Source: a virus
DNA length: 50,886 bases
Reading direction: 5' to 3' (one strand)
IMG/VR virus record: IMGVR_UViG_3300042887_004411
Location: 1 to 50,886 of that record
The translations under genes and the position numbers were made by a program. Positions 18,013-25,505 of this stretch are shown one piece after another (the stretch's first letter is position 1; each line of letters opens with the position of its first letter). The notes beneath the pieces were generated by a model, which saw nothing but the letters and a program-made list of their open reading frames with translations, was not told the DNA's origin and made no database searches.

Positions 18013-18822
18013 TTAGTTAATTACAAACAACGCTGCATCTACAAGTAAAACAAGATCATTGGCCACTTCTCCAGTTTCAGTATTAATACCTGAAATAGTT
18101 AAAATATCCTTTTGCTTGTTAACATACTGTTCCATATACTTTAACACACTCTTTACTAAAGTGCTTGGTAGCTTTTCAAGAACAGCGTGTCTCTTAGAAT
18201 AAGGAAGAGCTTTATAATCAAGTATAGTTTCAGTGTTATTGTGAAATACTACTATCTCTCTAACAAACTTTGAGACTTCTCCTACAAACGCATCCCCAAT
18301 AGTATCAGTGAGTTGCGCGCTAATAATTTGCTGATCATTAAGAGTTTTTTCTCTTAATTGCTTTTCCAGATTGTACTGCTCTACAAGTAGAGGCATTTCA
18401 ACATTAACAGTAAACGGTGGTTCATTAATTACTCCGGGCGCTAGTGGCTCAAAAGTTTTAAACTTTTCTACAACAGGTGCAAGATCTACAGTGTATTTTT
18501 TTCCGTTTTGTGTAATAATATGCTGTGCCCCGGTAGTAGCAATTCGTAGTTGTATTGCAATTGCTGCACTGTCAATCGTTGTTAAATGTTTTACTATATC
18601 TGGCTCGGTACAATTTTCTGCAATTAAATTATAAAGCGCGATAGTGAATCGTGTTTGAAATACTGGATTATCAACAGCTGCCTTTAAAAGGGTTTTTTGC
18701 TGGCCAGTATTAGTGTTTTTAAACTTTACTTCTCTTTTTAAACTTGGTACGTAAACCGATACATTAACTTCTTTATTAATAGTATCTAATACATTGAGAA
18801 TGGTGTTGTAGTTGTTTGTCAT
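18013..18822 (-). CDS. T4-type baseplate protein (gp26-like, PF12322 type)
   Basis: A 269-aa protein. VSVYVPSLKREVKFKNTNTG (20-39) followed by QQKTLLKAAVDNPVF matches the N-terminal pattern of the T4 baseplate family (P-S-x-x-(K/R)-E-(V/I)-x-F-(K/R) then a helix ending L-L-x-A). These proteins take part in assembling the baseplate hub. The C-terminal block YKALPYSKRHAVLEKLPSTL is also found, diverged, in the next gene upstream (FKELTFEERLDVIERLPLVL), so the two are likely paralogues. The start is the ATG at 18822, 28 bp after the upstream stop. It sits just before the tape measure gene. Confidence 0.7.
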   Translation of the reverse strand: MTNNYNTILNVLDTINKEVNVSVYVPSLKREVKFKNTNTGQQKTLLKAAVDNPVFQTRFTIALYNLIAENCTEPDIVKHLTTIDSAAIAIQLRIATTGAQHIITQNGKKYTVDLAPVVEKFKTFEPLAPGVINEPPFTVNVEMPLLVEQYNLEKQLREKTLNDQQIISAQLTDTIGDAFVGEVSKFVREIVVFHNNTETILDYKALPYSKRHAVLEKLPSTLVKSVLKYMEQYVNKQKDILTISGINTETGEVANDLVLLVDAALFVIN

Positions 18823-18830
18823 TATAATAT

Positions 18831-18836
18831 AACTTA
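18831..18836 (-). promoter_or_regulatory. TAAGTT element (variant of TAARTA)
   Basis: TATAAGTTAT on the minus strand, 8 nt before the ATG at 18822. A one-base variant of the TAARTA motif. Confidence 0.35.
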
Positions 18837-18850
18837 TAAAATGAATTTAA

Positions 18851-19804
18851 TTATCCAGTGAATTCGCTTGGTAGTTCTTTACCGAGAGGCTGACCTCCAT
18901 AGTTTGGCGTCGAGGAATTATTGCCTTTTTGAGCTGAATCATACGCTTCCTGTTCTTTTTGAGATTGTTGCACTAGATAATTCCAATATAAAAGCTGTTC
19001 GGCTGGGGTAATTTGTTCAACATATTCAGGAGTAAAATTACCCTTATTAACCAAATTAAAAGTAATTCGGTATAAATTACCTAAATCATCGTTAAAAATA
19101 AGCTTACAAAACTCGAGTAATATTTTTACATTAGTTGATACTGGTAAGTCAACTATATATTCTCCAGTAAAAGGAGATTTAACTGTTAATAATTTTATTT
19201 GAGAAAGGTTACTTTCAACGGCATCAATCGACTCATAAATTTTAGCGGCAAGTACTAGTGGTAGTCTTTCTATTACATCTAAACGTTCTTCAAAAGTAAG
19301 TTCTTTAAAAAATAAAACATCTTTATCTACCTTAATATTGTCTATAGAGCTTGCTAATTGGGCTGAAAAAAACTTCTCCTCTGTAATATCAATGAACTGT
19401 AACTCGTCTTTTACTTTAACTACAGTATGAGTTATTTGTATGTTTTCGTATGTTATTACCCGGGTATAATCTATATTTTCAAGCCTACTTATTAAATCCT
19501 CAATACGTACAGTGCATTCAAACTCTTTAGTGGTTTTAGGGCATTTCGCTTTAAGCTTAAGATCGGGATTAATACAAATACCTCGGGTGTGAAGTAAGAT
19601 TAAGACCTTATCAACAACGTTAAGATCCTCCTGTATTATCCCGGGATAAACGTATTCAATTATATAAGATAGATGTTGTAAAAACTCGGTTGTATCGTTG
19701 TTATAAAGGGATTTAACTAAATCTCTATATAATTTGGATGTAATTTCTTTTATCCAAATTTTCTTATTCTTACCTGGTAATTTTATACCATATTTAAACG
19801 CCAT
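18851..19804 (-). CDS. Baseplate / tail assembly protein, paralogue of the gp26-like gene
   Basis: A 317-aa protein. The C-terminal half has FKELTFEERLDVIERLPLVL, paralogous to the neighbouring gp26-like protein. A terminal helix FTPEYVEQITPAEQLLYWNYL, followed by a Gln/Glu-rich helix, is common in T4-like baseplate or tail-assembly proteins. The N-terminus (LPGKNKKIWIKEITSKLYRDLVKSLYN, in short LPGKNKKIWIKEITSK) resembles the first strand-helix of the same family. The last ~30 residues are disordered (Ser, Asn, Gly, Pro). No frameshift signal links the two genes; each has its own start. Likely a chaperone or hub-assembly factor, by family and position. Confidence 0.62.
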   Translation of the reverse strand: MAFKYGIKLPGKNKKIWIKEITSKLYRDLVKSLYNNDTTEFLQHLSYIIEYVYPGIIQEDLNVVDKVLILLHTRGICINPDLKLKAKCPKTTKEFECTVRIEDLISRLENIDYTRVITYENIQITHTVVKVKDELQFIDITEEKFFSAQLASSIDNIKVDKDVLFFKELTFEERLDVIERLPLVLAAKIYESIDAVESNLSQIKLLTVKSPFTGEYIVDLPVSTNVKILLEFCKLIFNDDLGNLYRITFNLVNKGNFTPEYVEQITPAEQLLYWNYLVQQSQKEQEAYDSAQKGNNSSTPNYGGQPLGKELPSEFTG

Positions 19805-19835
19805 TAAGTTTAATTATAAACTTAAAGTTAATTTG

Positions 19836-20567
19836 CTATAGAAGCCCACTATAAGAACTTGCAATGCCGAAATTATTATATACAAACGAGACCTTATCTA
19901 TTCTGCTATCGTTTTTACCGTAAGCGTAGTTGCTACCTGATATCGAAACTGGCGCCACGCCGCTGAATCTATAAACTTTACGTACTTGGTTTTTATTGTT
20001 CCTGTCAAATAATATACCTGTTATATTCGTTTTAACGTTTTGAGGGGAATTTTCTAAACGGGTGAATAGACCGTAATGGGCAACTAACGCTATCCACGGT
20101 CTTATAACAAATTCTGTAAAAGATTTATTAGTTTCTAAAATGCCTAAATCTATAGTTGGGCCGTATTGAGTGCGTTCGCCTGTTACTACCCCGGAACGAA
20201 AGCTACTACTACTAGCTAATGTACCTGGCCGGGCAGCCGCTATTTGTTCTCCAGGAACATCAAAAGCATGTACAAACATACTTGCCTGGCCTTGCAAAGG
20301 CGCATTATTGTTTTTTTTAGTTATTATGTTAGTTAACACTCTCTTAACGTTATCTACTTTCCAATAACCGTTTTCAAGTCCTACTGGAAAAGGATTAAGC
20401 AGAGCTGGCGGTAATATAGTATTAGATTCAAAAACTAATAAGAAATTAGAATCTAAAGGTATTTGTGTATCGGGGTTGCCTAAAAAATCAATAAACGAAG
20501 CAATATCCGAACCGTTACCACGATTAGGAATGTCCGTAACTGAGTTAGGACCTATCAGCGTTGCCAT
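19836..20567 (-). CDS. Tail-tube-like protein (243 aa)
   Basis: A 243-aa virion protein candidate. The end, YGKNDSRIDKVSFVYNNFGI, has the strand pattern seen at the C-terminus of tail-tube-type proteins. FVIRPWIALVAHYGLF is a conserved-looking aromatic core, and the N-terminus contains LDSNFLLVFES. It lies downstream of two clear tube paralogues with a 3-bp gap. It may form a tube end ring, tube initiator or adaptor, but I cannot separate these. The GGGGGAGG just before its start is forced by the Gly-Gly-Gly end of the upstream gene and may act as a ribosome site by chance. Confidence 0.58.
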   Translation of the reverse strand: MATLIGPNSVTDIPNRGNGSDIASFIDFLGNPDTQIPLDSNFLLVFESNTILPPALLNPFPVGLENGYWKVDNVKRVLTNIITKKNNNAPLQGQASMFVHAFDVPGEQIAAARPGTLASSSSFRSGVVTGERTQYGPTIDLGILETNKSFTEFVIRPWIALVAHYGLFTRLENSPQNVKTNITGILFDRNNKNQVRKVYRFSGVAPVSISGSNYAYGKNDSRIDKVSFVYNNFGIASSYSGLL

Positions 20568-20570
20568 TTA

Positions 20571-21266
20571 TTAACCTCCCCCGAGACCTTTAAGAATCTT
20601 AGATACAGTTTTATTAGTAACGTTACGTACTACGCTATTTGCAATACTGCTTACAGCTCCACCAATAACGCCTCCTACCCCACCGATACCGCGTATATCA
20701 ATACCGACCGCAATACCTGTTGTAGGTGTGCTTTCCCAATATTGATAAGCAATAGAAGCACCTACTTCTTGAATACCGCCGTTTTTAGTTAAATCGTAAC
20801 CGATATCTTCAATTTTAGTAACAAATGCTCCATACAGAGTATAGGTTCTAATTGGGTTTAATTGGTCATCTACTAAAGCCATTTCAATAATATTACCTCT
20901 TAAATCTCGAGGGGTCATTGCTCTACCTGTAGAAGTTTGATGATCAAAAGTATCATACATCGCAGACTCGAGAGTGTTTCTTATATTATAATCTTGCGAG
21001 CAATAAAATTTTACTGGCCAGTTTGCATTACCATCAAACTTTACCGTACCAGGTATTTGAAAATCTAGCCCCATAAAAGGAGCCTGTACGGTGGTAATAG
21101 TTTTGCTTGGCACATTAGCAGTTTTTAAAAATACTAAATCAGCCGGGCTTAAAATTATGCCGTCATTAACTTTAAATTGAGTAATTCTAAATTGAAAGTC
21201 GCGCGCAAACCCTCTTGTTTGTGCTTGGTAATAAAAATCTTGTATACCTTGATTGTTAACTGCCAT
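20571..21266 (-). CDS. Tail tube protein paralogue with Gly-rich C-terminal extension
   Basis: A 231-aa member of the gp19-type tube family. The start QGIQDFYYQAQTRGFARDFQ aligns with the major tube protein (QSIQDFYRVAQERGFARDF), and FQIPGTVKFDGNANWPVKFY matches the next conserved block. GAFVTKIEDIGYDL is the tube strand before the end. Unlike the 173-aa major copy it carries ~45 extra residues rich in Gly, Ile and Val (GIGGVGGVIGGAVSS), ending LKGLGGG. That extension could be a terminal plug or interface. Three bp separate it from the next gene. Confidence 0.8.
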   Translation of the reverse strand: MAVNNQGIQDFYYQAQTRGFARDFQFRITQFKVNDGIILSPADLVFLKTANVPSKTITTVQAPFMGLDFQIPGTVKFDGNANWPVKFYCSQDYNIRNTLESAMYDTFDHQTSTGRAMTPRDLRGNIIEMALVDDQLNPIRTYTLYGAFVTKIEDIGYDLTKNGGIQEVGASIAYQYWESTPTTGIAVGIDIRGIGGVGGVIGGAVSSIANSVVRNVTNKTVSKILKGLGGG

Positions 21267-21271
21267 AGTAA

Positions 21272-21277
21272 TACTTA
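21272..21277 (-). promoter_or_regulatory. TAAGTA late-promoter-like element overlapping a stop codon
   Basis: CATAAGTATT context, 5 nt before the ATG at 21266. The TAA of the motif is itself the stop codon of the upstream tube paralogue (21275-21277). Confidence 0.45.
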
Positions 21278-21841
21278 TGGTAAGGATTCTGAAATTACGT
21301 ATTGAAACCCTAGATTAAGATTTAAAGTTACAATTGTGCCACTGTCAGACACATCGTAACCGATATTGCCTATACTAGCGGGATAAGCTCCTCTGAGAGT
21401 ATATTTTTTAGCAAATCTTTCATTACTTAAAGTACCACCTTTAGTAGTATTATTTTTTAAAACTACCATTTCTATACTACTATTCCACCATTTAGCACTG
21501 GTAGTGGTAGTATGCTCATCAAATGATTGATTAGACCAGGTTTCAAATAAATTTCTTAATGTGTATTCGTCGTCACTAAAAAACTCTACTGACCAGTTTT
21601 GACTTTCCGGGTACTCAGCTACCGTAGGTATATTAAGCTTAAATGCTTTATAATCTAAAGTAGTACTTTTTATAACACGGCTAGGTATAGTGCCGGTTTT
21701 TGCGTAAAGATATAAGTTACCAGAAGAGTCAGGTATGTATATATCTTTATTACCGTCATTTATACGGGTAATTCTAAAAAGGTTTTTACGAGCAAAACCC
21801 TTATTAGTAGCTGTTTGGTAGAATTCCTGTATACCGGGCAT
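21275..21841 (-). CDS. Tail tube protein paralogue (188 aa)
   Basis: A gp19-type tube protein. GIQEFYQTATNKGFARKNLF at the N-terminus is the family signature. FKLNIPTVAEYPESQNWSVEFF and TLRGAYPASIGNIGYDVSDSG (in short LRGAYPASIGNIGYDV) align to the other copies. It carries an insertion near residues 36-50 (DIYIPDSSGNLYLYA). It is the first gene after the intrinsic terminator 21867-21890, so it should have its own promoter; a TAAATA lies exactly 6 nt before its ATG. It probably makes a minor tube ring. Confidence 0.78.
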   Translation of the reverse strand: MPGIQEFYQTATNKGFARKNLFRITRINDGNKDIYIPDSSGNLYLYAKTGTIPSRVIKSTTLDYKAFKLNIPTVAEYPESQNWSVEFFSDDEYTLRNLFETWSNQSFDEHTTTTSAKWWNSSIEMVVLKNNTTKGGTLSNERFAKKYTLRGAYPASIGNIGYDVSDSGTIVTLNLNLGFQYVISESLP

Positions 21842-21847
21842 TATTAA

Positions 21848-21853
21848 TATTTA
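21848..21853 (-). promoter_or_regulatory. TAAATA late-promoter-like element
   Basis: ATTAAATATTAATAATG context on the minus strand, 6 nt before the ATG at 21841. It lies just downstream of a terminator, so a promoter is needed around here to express the next genes other than by readthrough. Confidence 0.55.
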
Positions 21854-21866
21854 ATGTCCGAGCAAT

Positions 21867-21890
21867 AAAAAAGCCCCGCTTTCGCGAGGC
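21867..21890 (-). terminator. Intrinsic terminator after the major tail tube gene
   Basis: On the minus strand a 7-bp stem (GCCTCGC / GCGGGGC, one G-U pair) closes on a GAAA loop and is followed by TTTTTT. On the plus strand the same site has a C-A mismatch, so it is stronger in the direction of the tail genes. It follows the major tube stop (21903) by 12 bp. Confidence 0.88.
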
Positions 21891-21902
21891 TTGTTTAATG
21901 TA

Positions 21903-22424
21903 TTATTCGTGTCTCCAGAAGCTATAAGCTAGTGTAGCTTCAAATTCTGTTGGCTTACCGTCGCCAGCAGCATCATAATCTACAGTGCCTAAACTTACGA
22001 GATAAACCCCGAAAAGCTTGTATGTGTTAAGTACGTTTTGGCTTTCGTCTATCAAGTTAAGCTGAATAACTTTATCTCTACCACGAAGAGAAAGATCACC
22101 AGTAGTGGTTTCATCATTGAAAATGGTATTAATTTGCCAATTTTCAAGTTTTCTACGGATAATACCTTCTTTATCGTTACGGAACTTAACAGTCCATGCT
22201 TCGGAACCCTTGTAGTCAACGGTTCCAGGCATGTTAAACTTTAAACCGTGATAGATTGCTTGTTGATTTGCGATTGCTCTATCTGGAAGTTTCTTTGTAG
22301 TAATATATACAAAGTCGTCTTCGTTGAATGCAGTATCACCAATAGAGATGACTCTCATCATGAAATCCCGCGCGAATCCTCTTTCTTGTGCTACTCTATA
22401 GAAGTCTTGTATTGATTGTGCCAT
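21903..22424 (-). CDS. Major tail tube protein (gp19-like)
   Basis: At 173 aa it is close to T4 gp19 (163 aa) and the most compact of the tube paralogues, so it is the best candidate for the main tube subunit. SIQDFYRVAQERGFARDFMM (4-23) and LKFNMPGTVDYKGSEAWTVKF (in short FNMPGTVDYKGSEAWTVKF) are the family blocks. It ends LAYSFWRHE. It lies directly after the sheath gene, as in T4, and is followed by a strong terminator. That arrangement should give sheath and tube one defined, abundant transcript. TAAGTA lies 11 nt upstream of the ATG. Confidence 0.88.
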   Translation of the reverse strand: MAQSIQDFYRVAQERGFARDFMMRVISIGDTAFNEDDFVYITTKKLPDRAIANQQAIYHGLKFNMPGTVDYKGSEAWTVKFRNDKEGIIRRKLENWQINTIFNDETTTGDLSLRGRDKVIQLNLIDESQNVLNTYKLFGVYLVSLGTVDYDAAGDGKPTEFEATLAYSFWRHE

Positions 22425-22435
22425 ATGTTATAAAA

Positions 22436-22441
22436 TACTTA
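22436..22441 (-). promoter_or_regulatory. TAAGTA late-promoter-like element
   Basis: CCTAAGTATT context on the minus strand, 11 nt before the major tube ATG at 22424. The same ten bases occur before the tape measure gene. Confidence 0.5.
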
Positions 22442-22446
22442 GGTTA

Positions 22447-24852
22447 TTAGGATTGTAAGAGTTCGTTAAAGTTTTGTGAAGTCTTAGTAGCGTAGAAGTT
22501 TACTAAGATAAACTCTGCAGTACGAACCGGTTTAATGTAGATGTCAATAACAAGGGTGTTATCATCGATAACATCTGGGGTGTTATTAGTTTCATTACAT
22601 ACGATCAAGTAATCAAAAAGACCTTGAGTGTTACGAGCAAGTTCAAATACTGGTGTTAAGGTATTGATTACTCTACTACGAGTGAATGTAGTATTTGGCT
22701 CAAATACGAAGAATCTCATGGTTTGAAGTGCAGTCTTTTCCAAGAAGAGGAAGAGACGACGTACATTAATACGATCGAATGCGCTTGGAGCCTTGAGTAA
22801 GGTCTTTTGACCGAATACTGTAAAGCCTTCGTTAGGGAAGAACACTACAGGGTTTACAGACACCTTATAGAGTAAATCGCGTTGCTTTTGCTGTGGATTT
22901 ACACCTAAGTCATTAACACCTACAACTTGACCACGGTTAAGACCAGCTGGTGCAGTCCATGGGTAGTTGTTAGCATCACTATTGGTAATCATTGCTGCTG
23001 CATAACCAGAGAACGGTAACCAAACGTTTTGTGAGCTGTAAAGGTCTTGGGTACGTACCCAATTACCATATGCTACAGAGTAGCTGCTGTTGAATGCAGC
23101 GTAGCTGTTGCGTATTGGCCAATAGATGTTTTGCGAGAAGTTCTTAGTCTTGTCGTCAAGAGTCTTATAATTGATACCAGTTACGAAGATGTAACGGAGT
23201 GGGTCAGAGATAAAGATGTGATCCTTACGACGACTACGTGCAAAGGTATCGAATTGATTGGTGATTGCATTCCAGCTGTTTACAAGTGTGTTGCTTACTG
23301 GGTTGCCGTCAGAAGCGGTAAGAGCTGCGAGTTGTGTTGTAAGTGTAGTGTTTACAAACGTATCATCGAATTCAGCTTGACCGGTTGTTTGAATGCCTGC
23401 ATGAATTGTAGAAAGACCTGCATCAACAGTAATGTCAAGTGCAACTAGATCTGGGTTTTCAGCAGCATTAAGAACGTATTCAAGCTTTGCGCTTACGTTA
23501 CCAATTACCTTTTGTGAGTTGAGCGGTAAGCTATCTGCATATGTGCCAAGAGCGTAGAGCTTATTAGCAGGATTGAAGAATGCTGGCTTTACTGCAAGGT
23601 AAGGTGTTGCACTAAGAGCGAAGTTATAAGTTTGATTACCTGGGGTAGAACTGAGAGTTGCAATATCATTTGCAAGATCTGCAGTAGTAGTTGTCTTAAG
23701 AACTCTTACAGTCTTTGTAGAATTGCCATTAGCATCAAGCCAGTTTGTATAGCTCGAAATATTTGGATTTACGTAAACTGCGAGGTTATTAGAATTATCG
23801 TTAATTACAGTTTGTAAGAAGAATGATAATGGCTTACCTGCAAGTGGATCTTGTACTTGACGGCTTGCATAAAGCGAACCGGTATAACCTTCTTGTATTA
23901 CATATTGAAGAGTGGTAGAGGTTGGGCTGAACGGAGAAGGACGCACTCTAAAGAGACCTGCAATTAAGGTGTCACTAAATCCAGAAGCAGCAATATTGAA
24001 GGTTGGAATATCTTCAATTACTTGAGAGATACTATCAATACCAGAATTATATGTAGCGCTAAGAGCAAATCCGATACGTGGGTTATTACCGCTTAATACT
24101 GTATAGTTAGTATTGCTTGCAAGAGTATTATTTTGGAAGTAGTTACTACCAATAGTATTAACGAGTACTACGTCATCATAGTTAGTAGCAGGATTGTTGC
24201 TATAACTATCGGAAAGGTTGAAATAATAACCTTCAAACTTTTCATTTACGGTTGACTTAGAAGTGTTAACTACAACCATACCAGCAGCGCTAAGGCTGTT
24301 AATAGTACCTGCACCAGAAAGTAAGAAGCTGCTTAAGCTTGCATTACCGGAAGTGGTTGCCCAGCTAAAATTACCTTGTGAAATAGTTGTGTATTGATCT
24401 TCAGTAAGAGAAACTAATGCTGGTTCACCGAAGAAATAACCTTGTGCAGAGCTAAGCGGAATAGCGCCTGCAACTGCAGCTGCTGTACCGTATGTAGAAG
24501 TATCTGTCGGGATTGGTAATACTGGGAATGCAAGAGCACTGTAATTACTTGCAGTACCTTCACCGGTACCACTACCATATGGAAGACGAGCTGCTTTAAT
24601 AGTTGGATTGTTACCGGCTACAAAGAGCTGACGTACTGCATAGTAGAAGTAACGTTCAGCAGCATTGGTAGGGGTACCGAATACAGTTTCAAACTCACTG
24701 AGAGATGAAAGCTCGACGATTTCGTATGTTGGTCCTTGCGGAGCAAAGCCGGTTACTAATACATTAGTACCGACTGGAGTTACTGCTCTTGTTGAAAGAT
24801 CGATTTCGCGAATTTCAACACCTGGAGATTGAATAGTACGTAGTGATGCCAT
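22447..24852 (-). CDS. Contractile tail sheath protein (gp18-like)
   Basis: An 801-aa sheath subunit, longer than T4 gp18 (659 aa). The N-terminus SPGVEIREIDLS (9-20) then VTGFAPQGP and LSEFETVFG is the classic sheath start (S-P-G-V-x-x-x-E-x-D, then G-x-A-x-x-G-P). The C-terminal domain carries YPWTAPAGLNRG, the sheath (P/A)-W-x-A-P-A-G motif, then NPVVFFPNEGFTVFGQKTL, and FDRINVRRLFLFLEKTA. The middle (~150-450) is an enlarged beta-rich region, probably surface domains. Family knowledge: it contracts to drive the tube through the envelope. Lysine codons in the segments I read are often AAG, unlike the AAA-leaning neighbours, which would fit high expression. It has the longest leader of the tail genes (20 nt from a TAAATA). 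Confidence 0.95.
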   Translation of the reverse strand: MASLRTIQSPGVEIREIDLSTRAVTPVGTNVLVTGFAPQGPTYEIVELSSLSEFETVFGTPTNAAERYFYYAVRQLFVAGNNPTIKAARLPYGSGTGEGTASNYSALAFPVLPIPTDTSTYGTAAAVAGAIPLSSAQGYFFGEPALVSLTEDQYTTISQGNFSWATTSGNASLSSFLLSGAGTINSLSAAGMVVVNTSKSTVNEKFEGYYFNLSDSYSNNPATNYDDVVLVNTIGSNYFQNNTLASNTNYTVLSGNNPRIGFALSATYNSGIDSISQVIEDIPTFNIAASGFSDTLIAGLFRVRPSPFSPTSTTLQYVIQEGYTGSLYASRQVQDPLAGKPLSFFLQTVINDNSNNLAVYVNPNISSYTNWLDANGNSTKTVRVLKTTTTADLANDIATLSSTPGNQTYNFALSATPYLAVKPAFFNPANKLYALGTYADSLPLNSQKVIGNVSAKLEYVLNAAENPDLVALDITVDAGLSTIHAGIQTTGQAEFDDTFVNTTLTTQLAALTASDGNPVSNTLVNSWNAITNQFDTFARSRRKDHIFISDPLRYIFVTGINYKTLDDKTKNFSQNIYWPIRNSYAAFNSSYSVAYGNWVRTQDLYSSQNVWLPFSGYAAAMITNSDANNYPWTAPAGLNRGQVVGVNDLGVNPQQKQRDLLYKVSVNPVVFFPNEGFTVFGQKTLLKAPSAFDRINVRRLFLFLEKTALQTMRFFVFEPNTTFTRSRVINTLTPVFELARNTQGLFDYLIVCNETNNTPDVIDDNTLVIDIYIKPVRTAEFILVNFYATKTSQNFNELLQS

Positions 24853-24872
24853 ATGGTTAAAGTTTCTAATAT

Positions 24873-24878
24873 TATTTA
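24873..24878 (-). promoter_or_regulatory. Late-promoter-like element CATAAATAAT before the sheath gene
   Basis: CATAAATA on the minus strand differs by one base from the T4 late promoter TATAAATA. It lies 20 nt before the sheath ATG at 24852, the only tail-module gene here with room for a normal short leader. Confidence 0.6.
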
Positions 24879-24905
24879 TGCAAATCGAGGCTCAAAACCG
24901 CGACT

Positions 24906-25502
24906 TTAGTCAAGTAATTGACAGTTTAGTTGTCCAAAGGCAAAAGTAAAAGAGGAATCCATCTGGTCGGGATCTCTATAATTGTATGTGATCTCCCCCA
25001 AATTAGTTATAAACGCATTTGTATAATCCCATTGTATTTTTTTGTTATTATACTCATCTAATCCGTACACAGTTATATTTGCCTGATAATCTGCAAGATT
25101 AGTTTTTAATGCAGTAGTAGGATTTAGCTGATCAGCATTATATGTAGATTGCTTAGAATTATTAATAACATTTAACCAATACCAAAGTACCCACCAGTTA
25201 TTAAATTGGTTGTCTACAGTAAAGTTAACAGTTAACGGTGCATATGCTGCGCGTGCATAACTTGTTACTTTAGGGACTTGGGCGCCATACGGAACTGCAA
25301 CTTCAGGTATTTTTGATTCAGGTACTACTGAACCAAATATAGAATATTGTAAACTGTCAAGGTTTAAAGTATCAGTAGATCTGTCGTTCGAATCTGCTTT
25401 ATTAACTCTTTTAAGTATAGAGGGTAAATTCAAGACAAGTATAAACTTGTCTTTTCTATTCTTATTGAGTATTGACTGCTGTACTGCTAGAGCTGCACAC
25501 AT
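24906..25502 (-). CDS. Tail-tube-like or tail-terminator-region protein (198 aa)
   Basis: A 198-aa protein starting MCAALAVQQSILNKNRKDKF. LTVNFTVDNQFNNWWVLWYW is an aromatic-rich core. ITVYGLDEYNNKKIQWDYTN then AFITNLGEITYNYRDPDQMD is a beta-rich end resembling tube-fold proteins (I-x-x-L-G-x-I-x-Y-x-Y before the last strand). It lies immediately upstream of the sheath gene in transcription. That position and fold would suit a tube or neck adaptor, but the assignment is inference. The gap to the sheath gene holds the late-promoter-like element. Confidence 0.6.
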   Translation of the reverse strand: MCAALAVQQSILNKNRKDKFILVLNLPSILKRVNKADSNDRSTDTLNLDSLQYSIFGSVVPESKIPEVAVPYGAQVPKVTSYARAAYAPLTVNFTVDNQFNNWWVLWYWLNVINNSKQSTYNADQLNPTTALKTNLADYQANITVYGLDEYNNKKIQWDYTNAFITNLGEITYNYRDPDQMDSSFTFAFGQLNCQLLD

Positions 25503-25505
25503 TTA

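Noticed and set aside
18013-19804. A -1 frameshift pair of tail assembly chaperones before the tape measure gene, as in many phages
   Set aside because: The two genes do not overlap (28-bp gap), each has its own ATG and they look like paralogues; no slippery heptamer at the end of the first.
24885-24903. Hairpin directly after the stop of the gene before the sheath, as a terminator
   Set aside because: The stem has a mismatch after three pairs and is followed by only three Ts before ordinary sequence.
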